Source: Rhizobium terricola
GTDB taxonomy: Bacteria > Pseudomonadota > Alphaproteobacteria > Rhizobiales > Rhizobiaceae
Assembly: GCF_012927355.1 (NCBI RefSeq)
Contig: NZ_JABBGK010000001.1
Coordinates: 798,551 to 862,550 of the forward strand
Reading direction: 5' to 3'
Length of the DNA: 64,000 bases
Below are positions 7,900 through 16,322 of the stretch, piece after piece. The position numbers and the translations under genes are program-made. The notes below the pieces were generated by a model, which saw only the letters and a list, made by a program, of their open reading frames with translations, was not told where the DNA came from and did no database searches. Position 1 is the first letter of the stretch; each line of letters begins with the position of its first letter.

Positions 7900-8555
7900 A
7901 CGGGCCGCACGACCTCGGCGGACAGATGGGGTTCGGGCCGGTGGCGCCCGAAATCGACGAGCCGCTGTTTCATGCCGAATGGGAAAAGCGAGCGCTCGGG
8001 CTGACGCTCTCCTGCGGTGCCTTCGGGGCCTGGAACATCGACGAGAGCCGCCACGCGCGGGAAAACATTCCGCCGGCGCAGTATCTGTCGGCAAGCTATT
8101 ACGAGATCTGGATCCGGGCACTCGAGACGCTTCTGGAACGGCACCGGTTTGCCACCCGCGAGGAGATGGAAACCGGTCGCCCCATGCATCCGAGTGCGGA
8201 GCCGAAGCGGGTGCTGAAGGCGGACATGGTGGCGGGCGTGCTGGCGCGCGGCGGACCCTGCGACCGACCGCTCCACACCGAGCCGATGTTTGCCGCGGGA
8301 GACGTGGTGAGAACGAAGAACTTCCACCCCGAGACCCATACGCGGCTGCCGCGTTACGCCCGCGCCAAGCGGGGCGTGGTCGAGGCGGTGCAGGGCAGCT
8401 TCGTCTTTCCCGACGACAACGCCCATGGGCGGGGCGAAAATCCCCAATGGGTCTATACGGTGGTCTTCGACGCGGCCGAGATCTGGGGCGAGGGCGCCGA
8501 TCCGACGCTGACCGTGTCGATCGACGCCTGGGAGAGTTATCTTGAGCGCGTGTGA
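7896..8555 (+). CDS. Nitrile hydratase beta subunit
   Basis: 219 residues, starting at a GTG whose last two bases are part of the alpha-subunit TGA. The N-terminus [15 protein letters not shown] and the C-terminal SH3-like barrel, from [20 protein letters not shown] to the end, are family signatures; [16 protein letters not shown] is the conserved barrel segment. It forms the alpha-beta heterodimer around the metal site. The last 14 bases overlap the activator gene. Confidence 0.93.
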   Translation: MNGPHDLGGQMGFGPVAPEIDEPLFHAEWEKRALGLTLSCGAFGAWNIDESRHARENIPPAQYLSASYYEIWIRALETLLERHRFATREEMETGRPMHPSAEPKRVLKADMVAGVLARGGPCDRPLHTEPMFAAGDVVRTKNFHPETHTRLPRYARAKRGVVEAVQGSFVFPDDNAHGRGENPQWVYTVVFDAAEIWGEGADPTLTVSIDAWESYLERV

Positions 8556-8913
8556 GGTTTCCTCGCCGCTGGCCGCTTCGCCCGGGCTGCCGAAGTCGGC
8601 CGAGGGCGATCCGGTGTTCGGTGAGCCCTGGCAGGCCCAGGCCTTCGCGATGACGGTGCACCTGCATGAACGCGGGCTGTTCAGCTGGAGCGAATGGGCG
8701 GAAACGCTTTCGGGCGAGCTGCACAAGCCGGAGCGCGCCGAAGACGGTTCCGACTATTTCGACGGCTGGGTCGCGGCGCTCACCACGCTGCTCGCGGTCA
8801 AGGGGCTCGCCGATCCGGAAACGGTGCTTGCCCTGCAGGAAAGCTGGAAGCGGGCCGCCGAGGCGACGCCGCATGGCAGCCCGATCGTGCTCGATAACGA
8901 CCCGCTGCGCTGA
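8542..8913 (+). CDS. Nitrile hydratase accessory/activator protein
   Basis: 123 residues. The protein resembles the N-terminal part of the beta subunit (EPWQAQAFAMTVHLHERGLFSWSEWAETLSGEL), as expected for the P14K-type activators that exchange alpha subunits and load cobalt in Co-type nitrile hydratases. It begins at TTG 8542 inside the beta gene, with GGAGAG upstream, so expression is probably coupled. It completes the set alpha, beta and activator. No nitrilase or amidase gene follows in the window. Confidence 0.85.
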   Translation: MSACEVSSPLAASPGLPKSAEGDPVFGEPWQAQAFAMTVHLHERGLFSWSEWAETLSGELHKPERAEDGSDYFDGWVAALTTLLAVKGLADPETVLALQESWKRAAEATPHGSPIVLDNDPLR

Positions 8914-8916
8914 CGC

Positions 8917-9582
8917 TCAGATCCGCGGTTTGGGATCAAGCGGGAACATCTTGAAATAGGGCTCCGCCTCGCGGAGCACCCGGGCAAAGGACGGCCTCTC
9001 CTTGAGGCGGCCGAGATAGTCCTTTAGCTTCGGTGTGGTGTCGTCGAGCGGGCAGACGGTGTCGGCGTAGAAGAGTGCGGGTGCGGCAGCGCAGTCGGCC
9101 AGCCCGAAGGCCTTGCCCACGGCCCAGCCGTCGGGCGGCAGGCGCGTTTCCATGAAGGCATAGGCGGCGGCGATGTCGGTGCGGGCCTGGACGACGCCGA
9201 TCGCGTCATGGCCGTCGGCGGGGCGGAAGACGTCGAGCACGATCTTCTGCATGGGGAGCTGGAGCATGTCGTCGAACAGCCGGTCCCACATGCGGGACTG
9301 CCAGGCGAGATCGGGATCCTTCGGAACGAGCGGGGCGACAGGACCGGCAAAGGCTTCCAGATAGTCGATGACGGCGGCCGATTCGGCGATGGTGGCGTTT
9401 CGCTCGGTGTCGACGAGGACCGGAAACTTCATCGGCGGCCAGACCTTGCGGAAGTCTTCCCGGGACGTCTCGTCGCCGAGGTCGACGAGCACGGGCTCGA
9501 AGGGGATGGCGTTTTCGTAAAGCGCGATCAGGACCTTCCAGCAGAAGGACGCGAGCGGATGGTAATAGAGCCTGAGGGTCAT
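8917..9582 (-). CDS. Glutathione S-transferase family protein
   Basis: 221 residues. N-terminal thioredoxin-like domain: MTLRLYYHPLASFCWKVLIALYE, with the cis-Pro segment MKFPVLVDTERNATIAESAAVIDYL near residues 50-75; C-terminal all-helical domain with the conserved FGLADCAAAPALFYAD capping segment. The Ser-Phe-Cys at the active-site position makes it a Ser- or Cys-type GST. Start at 9582 has GGAG eight bases upstream; an upstream extension in frame lacks family similarity. Convergent with the nitrile hydratase activator. Substrate unknown. Confidence 0.85.
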   Translation of the reverse strand: MTLRLYYHPLASFCWKVLIALYENAIPFEPVLVDLGDETSREDFRKVWPPMKFPVLVDTERNATIAESAAVIDYLEAFAGPVAPLVPKDPDLAWQSRMWDRLFDDMLQLPMQKIVLDVFRPADGHDAIGVVQARTDIAAAYAFMETRLPPDGWAVGKAFGLADCAAAPALFYADTVCPLDDTTPKLKDYLGRLKERPSFARVLREAEPYFKMFPLDPKPRI

Positions 9583-9617
9583 CGTCTGTTCTCCGTCGCG
9601 GGTCCGGTATCGGCCGG

Positions 9618-10406
9618 TCACATATCGAACTGACGATAGCACTCATCGGCGACCTGCTGCATCCGGTCGCGCGAGATTTCCCCGGTGACTGCGTAACCGA
9701 CCGCTCCGTCGATCCAGTAGAAGGTCTCCAGCCCGTCATCGCTCGCATAGCGGAAACTGGTTTCGCGGTTCTCGTCGTTGCGGCCGACCAGCACCGTTAT
9801 CCTTTCCCCGGCGGTATCCTCGTACATCAGCAGGGCGCCCGGCCGGCCGCTGACGGGGACCAGGCGGCCGCCGACGAGTTTCATGCCGAGGTTCGACAGA
9901 TCCGGAATGCGCATCGGGTGATCGAGGCGCTTGCCGAGCCATGTGGCAAGATGATCCTGCTGGTCGGCGCCGACCTCGACCGGGTGACGGATGTCGCTCG
10001 CGTAGATGAGGAAGGCCGAATGCGACTGGTCGGAAAGCGTCGCTTCGGTGAGTTGTGCCCGGTCCGTATCGAGGAGCGGAGGGGCGAACCGGCCAACGCC
10101 GATCCCGCCGACGAAGAGAAGGATGGCGGCGGCGGTGCGGGCAAGCGGGCCGGCGAGGAAACGGCGCGGCCGTGCCGGACGGCGGGCGCCGGAGAGGAGT
10201 GCCAAATCGGCTTCGCTTACGGTCTCGTCGCCGGGAAAAAGCGAGCGGATGGCGGCATTCTGGGCCTGCCAGTCGGCGACGCGAGCCCTGTCTTCCGGAT
10301 GCGCGGCGAGCCAGGCCTCGACCTCGGCGCGGCGTGCCGCGTCCAGCCGGTCGTCGGCATAGGCGTGCAGGTCGTTCTCGTCGACGGTCTTCATGGTCTC
10401 GGTCAT
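9618..10406 (-). CDS. Transmembrane anti-sigma factor
   Basis: 262 residues. The N-terminal cytoplasmic part (1-75) contains NDLHAYADDRLDAARRAEVEAWL, a zinc-finger-like anti-sigma segment without a clear HCC triad, followed by one membrane helix (90-107) and a periplasmic domain of about 150 residues. It begins with an ATGA overlap at the stop of the ECF sigma gene, so the two are translationally coupled. It is inferred to hold the sigma factor inactive until a periplasmic signal is received. The signal is unknown. Confidence 0.82.
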   Translation of the reverse strand: MTETMKTVDENDLHAYADDRLDAARRAEVEAWLAAHPEDRARVADWQAQNAAIRSLFPGDETVSEADLALLSGARRPARPRRFLAGPLARTAAAILLFVGGIGVGRFAPPLLDTDRAQLTEATLSDQSHSAFLIYASDIRHPVEVGADQQDHLATWLGKRLDHPMRIPDLSNLGMKLVGGRLVPVSGRPGALLMYEDTAGERITVLVGRNDENRETSFRYASDDGLETFYWIDGAVGYAVTGEISRDRMQQVADECYRQFDM

Positions 10407-10966
10407 TTCGGTCTCCGCAGGGCAACGATGTTCTTTTCGGCGAGCACGTCGCGCAGGCGCCCGCGAGCGCGGGAAAGGCGCGACATGACGGTGCCGATCG
10501 GCACGCCGAGCATGTCGGCGACCTCCTGATAGGCATAGCCTTCGACGACGACCAGCATCAGCACGGCGCGGTGCTCGTCGGGCAGGCCGTCGAGGGCGGC
10601 GCGCAGGCGGTCGCGTTCGAGCGGGTCGTCCGAGGGCGCCGATGACGGGATGTCGGCCGCCTCGTCCAGATCGACGACGGGATGGCGCCGCTGCCGGCCG
10701 GCGCGGTTGCGGTGAAGATTGGTCATGATCGTGTAGATCCAGGCCTTCAGATTGACGCCGCGCCAGCTCGCCTGGCGGGCAAGCGCGGTTTCCACGCAAT
10801 CCTGGAGCAGGTCGTCGCTTTCGGCTCGCGAGCGGGTAAGGCTGAGCGAATAGCGCCTCAGGGCCGGAAGCAGCGAGAGCATGTCCCGTTCGAACGGGCC
10901 GCCGCCGGGCGCAGATGCGCCCGACATGCGGTCCTTGTCCTCAGGGCCTTGCGGCATGCCAGACAC
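10403..10966 (-). CDS. ECF-family RNA polymerase sigma factor
   Basis: 187 residues with sigma region 2 (LPALRRYSLSLTRSRAESDDLLQDCVETAL and LKAWIYTIMTNLHRNR) and region 4 (LPDEHRAVLMLVVVEGYAYQEVADMLGVPIGTVMSRLSRAR). There is no region 3, as expected for ECF factors. It lies between a small secreted protein gene, which overlaps its start by 26 bases, and its anti-sigma gene. A 23-residue extension precedes region 2. An AACTT-type autoregulated promoter was not located. Confidence 0.92.
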   Translation of the reverse strand: MSGMPQGPEDKDRMSGASAPGGGPFERDMLSLLPALRRYSLSLTRSRAESDDLLQDCVETALARQASWRGVNLKAWIYTIMTNLHRNRAGRQRRHPVVDLDEAADIPSSAPSDDPLERDRLRAALDGLPDEHRAVLMLVVVEGYAYQEVADMLGVPIGTVMSRLSRARGRLRDVLAEKNIVALRRPK

Positions 10967-11321
10967 CTTTCACGCCGTCGCCGGTCGCGTCGCCCATCTT
11001 CTTGTCGTTGATCCAGAAGTAGAGCGGCATGCCGTTCAGAGCCCATTGCTTGGATCCGTCCTTGCGGTCCACCAGCGAATATGCACCGTCCGCCTTGGCA
11101 CCGGAAGTGGCGATGAAGGGCGGCCAGTTCTGGGCGCAGGCGTCGTAGCAGTTCGACATGCCCTTCTTGTCGTTCTTGAAGGTATAGAGGGTCATGCCGT
11201 TGTCGGCGGCGATGACCTTGCCCTTGGCGCTGTCGACGGTCTTGACCGGGGCGGCAAAGGCGGTGCCGGCAAGAGCGGCGAGCGCTACCAGGGCGGACGA
11301 AAGGACGAGGCGGGTTCTCAT
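10941..11321 (-). CDS. Secreted protein with PF03640-type repeats
   Basis: 126 residues with a signal peptide (MRTRLVLSSALVALAALAG, cleavage after AFA). The mature part has two copies of a motif of the COG4315/PF03640 secreted repeat: GMTLYTFKNDKKGMSNCYDA and GMPLYFWINDKKMGD, with the conserved Y-x-F-x-x-D-K pattern. Function of the family is unknown. Start 11321 follows GGAGG; an upstream in-frame ATG lacks one. It overlaps the sigma gene by 26 bases and so forms the first gene of the ECF operon, perhaps as the sensed envelope component or the output. Confidence 0.8.
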   Translation of the reverse strand: MRTRLVLSSALVALAALAGTAFAAPVKTVDSAKGKVIAADNGMTLYTFKNDKKGMSNCYDACAQNWPPFIATSGAKADGAYSLVDRKDGSKQWALNGMPLYFWINDKKMGDATGDGVKGVWHAARP

Positions 11322-11482
11322 GGGAATATTCCTCCGGGTTGCGGCAGGCATCGTCTCGATCCTGCCTGCAGCTTAGACACCGAAGGGTGCCGGTTTATTC
11401 CCTGCATCGCGGAAAATTTCTCCCCGCCCAAGATCCGGCCGTCGCCTTGCCAAGGCGCGGGAATCCTGCCAAGCACCGATGC

Positions 11483-12610
11483 ATGCAATTCGCACCCCAG
11501 CAGGACGAAGCCCTGAAGGCCGTTTCGACATGGCTGAAGGAGGGCAAGCAGCCGGTTTTTCGCCTGTTCGGTTACGCCGGAACGGGCAAGACGACGCTTG
11601 CGAAGCATTTTGCCGAGCATGTCGACGGCGACGTGCTGTTTGCCGCCTTCACCGGCAAGGCGGCGCAGGTCTTGCGCTCACGCGGCGCATCCAACGCCAA
11701 GACCATTCATTCGCTGATCTATCGGCCGCGTGGCGAGGAAGCCGTCGAGGACGAGGAGACCGGCAAGACCTCGATCGCCCCGATGTTTTCCATTAACCGG
11801 CAAAGCCCGGTGGCCAAGGCGGCGCTGATCGTCATCGACGAATGCTCTATGGTCGACGAACAGCTCGGCCGTGACCTGATGAGCTTCGGGACGCCGATCC
11901 TCGTGCTCGGCGATCCGGGGCAGCTGCCGCCGGTGTCGGGCGGCGGTTTCTTCACCGACCAGGAACCGGACTACCTGCTGACGGACATCCACCGGCAGGC
12001 GCGCGACAACCCGATCATCCAGCTCGCCATGCATGTGCGTGAGGGCAAGGAGATCATGTATGGCGATTACGGAACCGCCAAGGTGATCTCCAAGAACGAG
12101 GTGACGCAGGATCTGGTTCTGGGAGCGGACCAAGTGCTGGTCGGGACCAACAAGACGCGCCGGCGCTACAACAAGCGCCTCAGGGAACTGAAGGGCTTCA
12201 CGGTCGACTACCCGCAGGCCGGCGACAAACTGGTGTGCCTCCGGAACGATCAGGTGAAGGGGCTGCTCAACGGCTCGCTCTGGCAGGTGATGACCTCGTC
12301 GCGCGAGACGGTGAAGCCGGGGATCAACCTCTTGATCAAGCCGGAAGACGACGACATGGATCGCGGCGCGGCCAAGATCAAGCTGCTGAAGGCTGCCTTC
12401 GAGGATGTCGAGACGGAAATCCCGTGGTCGACGCGCAAGCGTTACGACGAATTCGACTACGGCTATGCACTCACCGTGCACAAGGCCCAAGGTTCGCAGT
12501 GGAACGACGTCGTGCTGTTCGACGAGAGCTGGGCGTTTCGCGACACCCGCGAACGGTGGCTTTATACGGCGGTGACCCGCGCGGCGGAGACGCTCACCAT
12601 CGTGCGGTGA
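11483..12610 (+). CDS. RecD-like ATP-dependent DNA helicase
   Basis: 375 residues, superfamily 1 helicase. Walker A is GYAGTGKT (30-37), Walker B is VIDEC (Asp119, Glu120), followed by GDPGQLPP (motif III) and DIHRQ (motif IV). The C-terminal YGYALTVHKAQGSQWNDVVLF and LYTAVTRAAETL are motifs V and VI of the RecD/Dda/UvrD type. The protein is a compact single helicase without RecB/C partners nearby. Start ATG 11483 gives MQFAPQQDEAL, which aligns with the Q-motif; the frame extends further upstream but without support. Confidence 0.88.
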   Translation: MQFAPQQDEALKAVSTWLKEGKQPVFRLFGYAGTGKTTLAKHFAEHVDGDVLFAAFTGKAAQVLRSRGASNAKTIHSLIYRPRGEEAVEDEETGKTSIAPMFSINRQSPVAKAALIVIDECSMVDEQLGRDLMSFGTPILVLGDPGQLPPVSGGGFFTDQEPDYLLTDIHRQARDNPIIQLAMHVREGKEIMYGDYGTAKVISKNEVTQDLVLGADQVLVGTNKTRRRYNKRLRELKGFTVDYPQAGDKLVCLRNDQVKGLLNGSLWQVMTSSRETVKPGINLLIKPEDDDMDRGAAKIKLLKAAFEDVETEIPWSTRKRYDEFDYGYALTVHKAQGSQWNDVVLFDESWAFRDTRERWLYTAVTRAAETLTIVR

Positions 12611-12632
12611 GCGTCCGTTGCTCCGAGGCGGC

Positions 12633-13136
12633 TTACGGCTTCAGGGTGATCAGTGCCATGACGACGTCACGCTCACCTTTGCCGGAGGCGGTCGCAATGT
12701 CGACCAGCGACTTGCCCGGCTCTGCGGCGGTCAGACCTTTTTCCTTCAACGCGGCGATGAACACTTCTTCCGTTTGCCCGAAGAGTGGCGCGGCGGTTGC
12801 GGGCGTTGCGTGCGTCACAAGCGAGATCATTGCCATTTGCGGGTTTCCGCCGGCGCCGGCGCCGGTCAGGGCAGGCCAGGCGAAGACGAGGCCGGCGACC
12901 AGAGACACCGCAAGGGCGATCGCCATCGGCAGACGCTTGAAATACATCAGGAACGGACGCCAGTTCTTCCAGACATGCAGCACGAAGGGCAACACGAGGA
13001 CCAGGCTCAGCCATTCGTGCATTTCGCGGAATGCGGCCGTGCCGACATGGAAGAAGAGGGCAATACCGGAGATCAGTGAAACGAGAAAAAGACCCGTGGT
13101 GAAGGGGGTGGCATAGCGGGAGAGGAAGGAAGGCAT
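12633..13136 (-). CDS. DUF4405-like membrane protein
   Basis: 167 residues. Three membrane helices in the first 115 residues (TPFTTGLFLVSLISGIALFF, LSLVLVLPFVLHVWKNWRPF, ALAVSLVAGLVFAWPAL). Two histidines, in HEW and HVW, sit at positions where DUF4405 proteins have haem or metal ligands, so a b-type cytochrome-like role is possible. The last 70 residues are soluble and include a helix-hairpin segment (GLTAAEPGKSLVDIATASGK). The start was chosen at the first Met before the membrane part; no good ribosome-binding site is visible. The MerR regulator lies 108 bases upstream on the same strand. Confidence 0.6.
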   Translation of the reverse strand: MPSFLSRYATPFTTGLFLVSLISGIALFFHVGTAAFREMHEWLSLVLVLPFVLHVWKNWRPFLMYFKRLPMAIALAVSLVAGLVFAWPALTGAGAGGNPQMAMISLVTHATPATAAPLFGQTEEVFIAALKEKGLTAAEPGKSLVDIATASGKGERDVVMALITLKP

Positions 13137-13244
13137 CGGGAGGACTATCTTTGCTTGTTGCGTTCGTCCCACAGCTAGATCCGCAACCGGGCAAAGTCCC
13201 GTTAAATCTCCGTCATCTTTGACAGAGTTCAAGTTGCCGGAACG

Positions 13245-13940
13245 TCACGACGCCACGATCCCGAGCAACACCGCCTTGGCCACCGCCTGGAAGCGGTTAT
13301 GAGCCTCGAGCTTGCCGATAATGTCGGCCTCGAGATCGGCGACTTCCGTACTGGTCATCGACAGGGCGCGGGCGAGACGCAGGGGCGTGTAGCCCTCTGC
13401 CATCAGTTCCAGGCATCTTTTTTCGTCGCTCGTCAGATTGGTTCGATGGCGCGGGCTTGCACGGCCGTCGGCGTCATCGTCCTGCATGTCATGCGCGAGC
13501 AGCGTGGTGATCTGCTGCAATTGACGATGGATGGTGGATAGGCCGGCTGTCAGTTCGCGGCGCCGCGCCAGCAGGGCCGTCTCGAAGATGTCTTCGGCCT
13601 CCTGGGGCGAGAGTGCCGATTTCAGCGTTTCCATCAGCTCCTGGATCACCGCGACCGGCATGCCGATCTCGCGGCAGGCGTTCACAAGCGCCATTCGGGT
13701 GATGTCGGCATGGGTGTAGACGCGCATCAGGCCGATGCGTCTCGCCGCGATCAGGCCCTTCTCCTCATAGAAATGCAGGGTGCGGTGGGTGACGCCGAAG
13801 AGATCTGCCATTTCGGCGATCGCGATGGGCTCGTCCGGCAGGTCGCGGGGCAGGGGAATGTCGGGCAGGTACAAGGCCGCGGCATGCATGCCGTCGACCG
13901 GATTGCCGTCGCTCTGCAGATATTTCGATCCGTCCGCCAT
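13245..13940 (-). CDS. MerR-type regulator with a second, LuxR-like C-terminal HTH
   Basis: 231 residues. Residues 38-105 form a MerR N-terminal HTH (AIAEMADLFGVTHRTLHFYEEKGLI, then RVYTHADITRM). A coiled-coil segment follows (LLARRRELTAGLSTIHRQLQQ). From about residue 170, TSDEKRCLELMAEGYTPLRLARAL resembles a GerE/LuxR DNA-binding helix pair. No cysteine triad typical of metal-sensing MerR proteins is present. The start has GGGGAGGTC directly upstream. Ligand and targets are unknown. Confidence 0.75.
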   Translation of the reverse strand: MADGSKYLQSDGNPVDGMHAAALYLPDIPLPRDLPDEPIAIAEMADLFGVTHRTLHFYEEKGLIAARRIGLMRVYTHADITRMALVNACREIGMPVAVIQELMETLKSALSPQEAEDIFETALLARRRELTAGLSTIHRQLQQITTLLAHDMQDDDADGRASPRHRTNLTSDEKRCLELMAEGYTPLRLARALSMTSTEVADLEADIIGKLEAHNRFQAVAKAVLLGIVAS

Positions 13941-14165
13941 GACCTCCCCTTGTCCAGCGTGTCTTCAGGTCTGCGAGTCTGTCGGTCCCTTCCTTGTGGC
14001 CCTGTGCTGTCGTCCCCTCGAAGCCTGAAGCCATCCCCTTTGCGGCTCCTGCCTCGTCCCTTCTTGCTGCATGCGCCATTTGAAGTTGCGCTTGTGCTTA
14101 TTCTTGGAGCCAGACTAGTCGTCTTATCCGCGTTTGGCAAATCACCGTTGGTCTAAGGTTTTCGA
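13941..14165. other. Intergenic region upstream of the MerR gene
   Basis: 225 bases between the MerR start and the end of the CyaC-like gene, both leftward. It contains the presumed MerR promoter. No long hairpin or clear inverted repeat was found by eye. Confidence 0.4.
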
Positions 14166-15194
14166 TCAGAAAGCCCGTGTTGTCAGGGCGAGAAGGTCCG
14201 ACAGGTCGGTGATGAAGACCGGTAGCCTGCGGGGGTGGGCAAGCCGCTGCTGATGCCGGCTCGCTTCGAGATACGCGTCATGCGAGTTTTCCAGCTTGTA
14301 CAGGTAGGTCGCTTCCAGGCAGTCCATCAGGACGGACGACAAACCTCGGCAACGGCAGAATGCGTAGACCTCTCCATTCAGGGTCATGGTTTCGGCAATG
14401 AACTGATGCGCAAACCCCGCGATGTGGCGGCTTCCCTCGGTTCCCGCCGGACGGGTGCGGTGAAAGACGAGCTGTCCTGTCGCCGCATGCATGAGCGTTG
14501 CGCCAAGCGGCCGGCCGGTGTTGCCGGCATCGACGGTCAGATGGAAATCAAGGTGCGGATTGGAGCCGCGGCCCTTCGATTGAGCGGGGGCGATCGTGAA
14601 GCCGGGCAGCTGTTCGAACGCAAGCCGGATGGCATTTTCGAAGATCCTGGCGCGCCAGTCGCCTTCGCCCGCGCGTTCGATCTGGATGCGCGGCAGGCCG
14701 TTCAAATCCTTGTCCGGTCCGTAAGCGCCCGACGTTGCCAGTTCGGGAGCCGACTGCGTGTCGAATTCGAGATGGATCGGTTCGGCAAGCGCGGCCGGCT
14801 TCGTCCACGTCCGCGCCGCACCGGCCGAATCGGCCGGGCGCCGGACGGCGGAAACGGTCTCATAGACGGGTACATAGCTTCCGAGCGGGATGCGGATGCG
14901 CAGTGTCTCGTTGCGGCCTTCGTCTGCGTAATACATGTTGATGAGGCGGCGGAGCTTGCCTGCCTGAACCCTGACCAGCGGATCGACGCCCGGATCGAAG
15001 CTGCCATCTCGGCTGAAGACATCGACGCCGATCGTGTAGCCCTTGAGCTGGCTCGCGAGCCCGAGCTGTTCCATCTCCACGACGAACTTCAGAAAGGCGC
15101 GCAGCCGCTCGGACCGCGCGAAGGTCTGGCTTTCGAGGATGCGCGCGAGCGCCAGCCTGACCCTGTCGCCTTCAATGCGCCTGACGTCGGACAT
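14166..15194 (-). CDS. CyaC-like regulatory protein (adenylate-cyclase-associated N-terminal domain)
   Basis: 342 residues. The first 130 resemble the regulatory N-terminal region of rhizobial adenylate cyclase and CadC-like proteins: RIEGDRVRLALARILES, then SERLRAFLKFVVEMEQLG, LKGYTIGVDVF and the FDPGVDPLVRVQAGKLRRL core, ending in IRIPLGSYVPVYE. There is no cyclase catalytic domain, no TPR and no membrane helix, so it may be a standalone regulator. The remaining 200 residues have no recognised domain. The start at 15194 has GGAG five bases upstream. A CRP-like site lies about 120 bases upstream. Confidence 0.6.
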   Translation of the reverse strand: MSDVRRIEGDRVRLALARILESQTFARSERLRAFLKFVVEMEQLGLASQLKGYTIGVDVFSRDGSFDPGVDPLVRVQAGKLRRLINMYYADEGRNETLRIRIPLGSYVPVYETVSAVRRPADSAGAARTWTKPAALAEPIHLEFDTQSAPELATSGAYGPDKDLNGLPRIQIERAGEGDWRARIFENAIRLAFEQLPGFTIAPAQSKGRGSNPHLDFHLTVDAGNTGRPLGATLMHAATGQLVFHRTRPAGTEGSRHIAGFAHQFIAETMTLNGEVYAFCRCRGLSSVLMDCLEATYLYKLENSHDAYLEASRHQQRLAHPRRLPVFITDLSDLLALTTRAF

Positions 15195-15522
15195 TGCAAC
15201 TCCATTCGGCTCTGCTGCGACCAGTGCGGGAGGCCGGCCGGCCAGTCGGCCCGGCCGTTCATCGGCAGCGCGGATCTGGCGGCGCATCGGTTCGGATGGC
15301 GCACTCTAGCGAGCGTGACGGATCTCACAAACGAAAAGTTGTGAAAGTCACACAAGATCTGTAGCAATCCCCTCAATTTCAGGAGGGCGATTGCCAGCGG
15401 ACGGCATCGCGGCCGATCCATCAAGGACGTCAATGGGATCATGCGCGATTCTCGTTGGCCTTCGCGGCGGCGATCGCCTAAATGAAGGGTCTGACCTGTT
15501 GCCCACCCATGGAAGACCGTCG
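15195..15522. other. Divergent region between CyaC-like gene and pdxJ
   Basis: 328 bases without a gene. It contains two CRP-like inverted repeats: CGTGA-N6-TCACA at 15314-15329, and TGTGA-N3-TCACA at 15340-15352. The first has the spacing and nine of ten bases of the classical CRP consensus. No terminator is present. Confidence 0.45.
15314..15352. promoter_or_regulatory. Paired CRP-like inverted repeats
   Basis: CGTGA (15314-15318), six bases, TCACA (15325-15329); then TGTGA (15340-15344), AAG, TCACA (15348-15352). They lie upstream of a gene for a cyclase-related regulator, which makes a cAMP or CRP/FNR link plausible, but the known rhizobial cAMP-binding regulators may prefer other sequences. 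Confidence 0.4.
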
Positions 15523-16275
15523 ATGCCCGCCAAGCTTTCCGTCAATCTCAATGCCATCGCCATGCTGCGCAATCGTCGCGAACTTCCCTGGCCGGACGTC
15601 GCGCAGTTCGGTCGGATCGCGCTCGAAGCGGGTGCCAGCGGCCTTACGGTTCATCCGCGCCCGGACCAGCGGCATATCCGCTTTACCGACCTGCCGGTGC
15701 TCAGAGCGTTGATCGACGATTCGTTTCCGCAGGCCGAGTTCAACATTGAGGGCTATCCGACCGAGGAGTTTCTGCAACTGTGCGAGGCGGCCGAGCCTGA
15801 ACAGGTGACGCTGGTGCCCGACGATCCGACCCAGGCGACGTCGGACCACGGCTGGGATTTTGCCGGCAACCGGTCTTTTCTCACCGACGTGGTTTCGCGA
15901 CTGAAGGCCAAGGGCATGCGGGTCTCGCTGTTTGCCGACGGTGACGGCAATGCGGAGGCGATGCACGCGGCGCGCGAGACGGGCGCCGACCGGGTCGAGC
16001 TCTATACCGGTCCCTATGGCGGCTGCTACGACGATCCGGAACGGGCCAAGGTGGAGATCGACCGGCTCGGACGGACGGCGGATGCCGCCTTTGCGGTCGG
16101 GCTCGCGGTCAATGCCGGCCATGACCTGACGGTCGCCAATCTGCCGGCATTGATGAAGCGCATCCCGAACCTTGCGGAAGTGTCTATCGGGCACGGCCTG
16201 ACGGCCGATGCGCTGGAATTCGGCATGGCCGAGACGGTGCGCCGCTTCCGCCGGGCCTGCGGGCAGGCGGTCTGA
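15523..16275 (+). CDS. pdxJ: Pyridoxine 5'-phosphate synthase
   Basis: 250 residues. Condenses 1-deoxyxylulose 5-phosphate with 3-amino-2-oxopropyl phosphate in the DXP-dependent pathway of vitamin B6. The family motifs are in place: [14 protein letters not shown] at the N-terminus, [10 protein letters not shown] (43-52), the catalytic Glu in EFNIEGYPT (Glu76), TLVPDDP, and [13 protein letters not shown] at the C-terminus. Start ATG 15523 follows GGAAGA. The upstream in-frame extension to 15391 is not conserved in character. A hairpin follows at 16281-16306. Confidence 0.95.
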   Translation: MPAKLSVNLNAIAMLRNRRELPWPDVAQFGRIALEAGASGLTVHPRPDQRHIRFTDLPVLRALIDDSFPQAEFNIEGYPTEEFLQLCEAAEPEQVTLVPDDPTQATSDHGWDFAGNRSFLTDVVSRLKAKGMRVSLFADGDGNAEAMHAARETGADRVELYTGPYGGCYDDPERAKVEIDRLGRTADAAFAVGLAVNAGHDLTVANLPALMKRIPNLAEVSIGHGLTADALEFGMAETVRRFRRACGQAV

Positions 16276-16280
16276 CGGAC

Positions 16281-16306
16281 GTCCGGCGCCGCGAGCCGCG
16301 CCGGAC
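16281..16306. terminator. Hairpin after pdxJ
   Basis: GTCCGGCG (16281-16288) pairs with CGCCGGAC (16299-16306). The tail is only weakly T-rich, so termination is plausible but not certain. It lies between convergent pdxJ and the QorB-like gene. Confidence 0.45.
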
Positions 16307-16322
16307 GATCTTCGCTTATATC

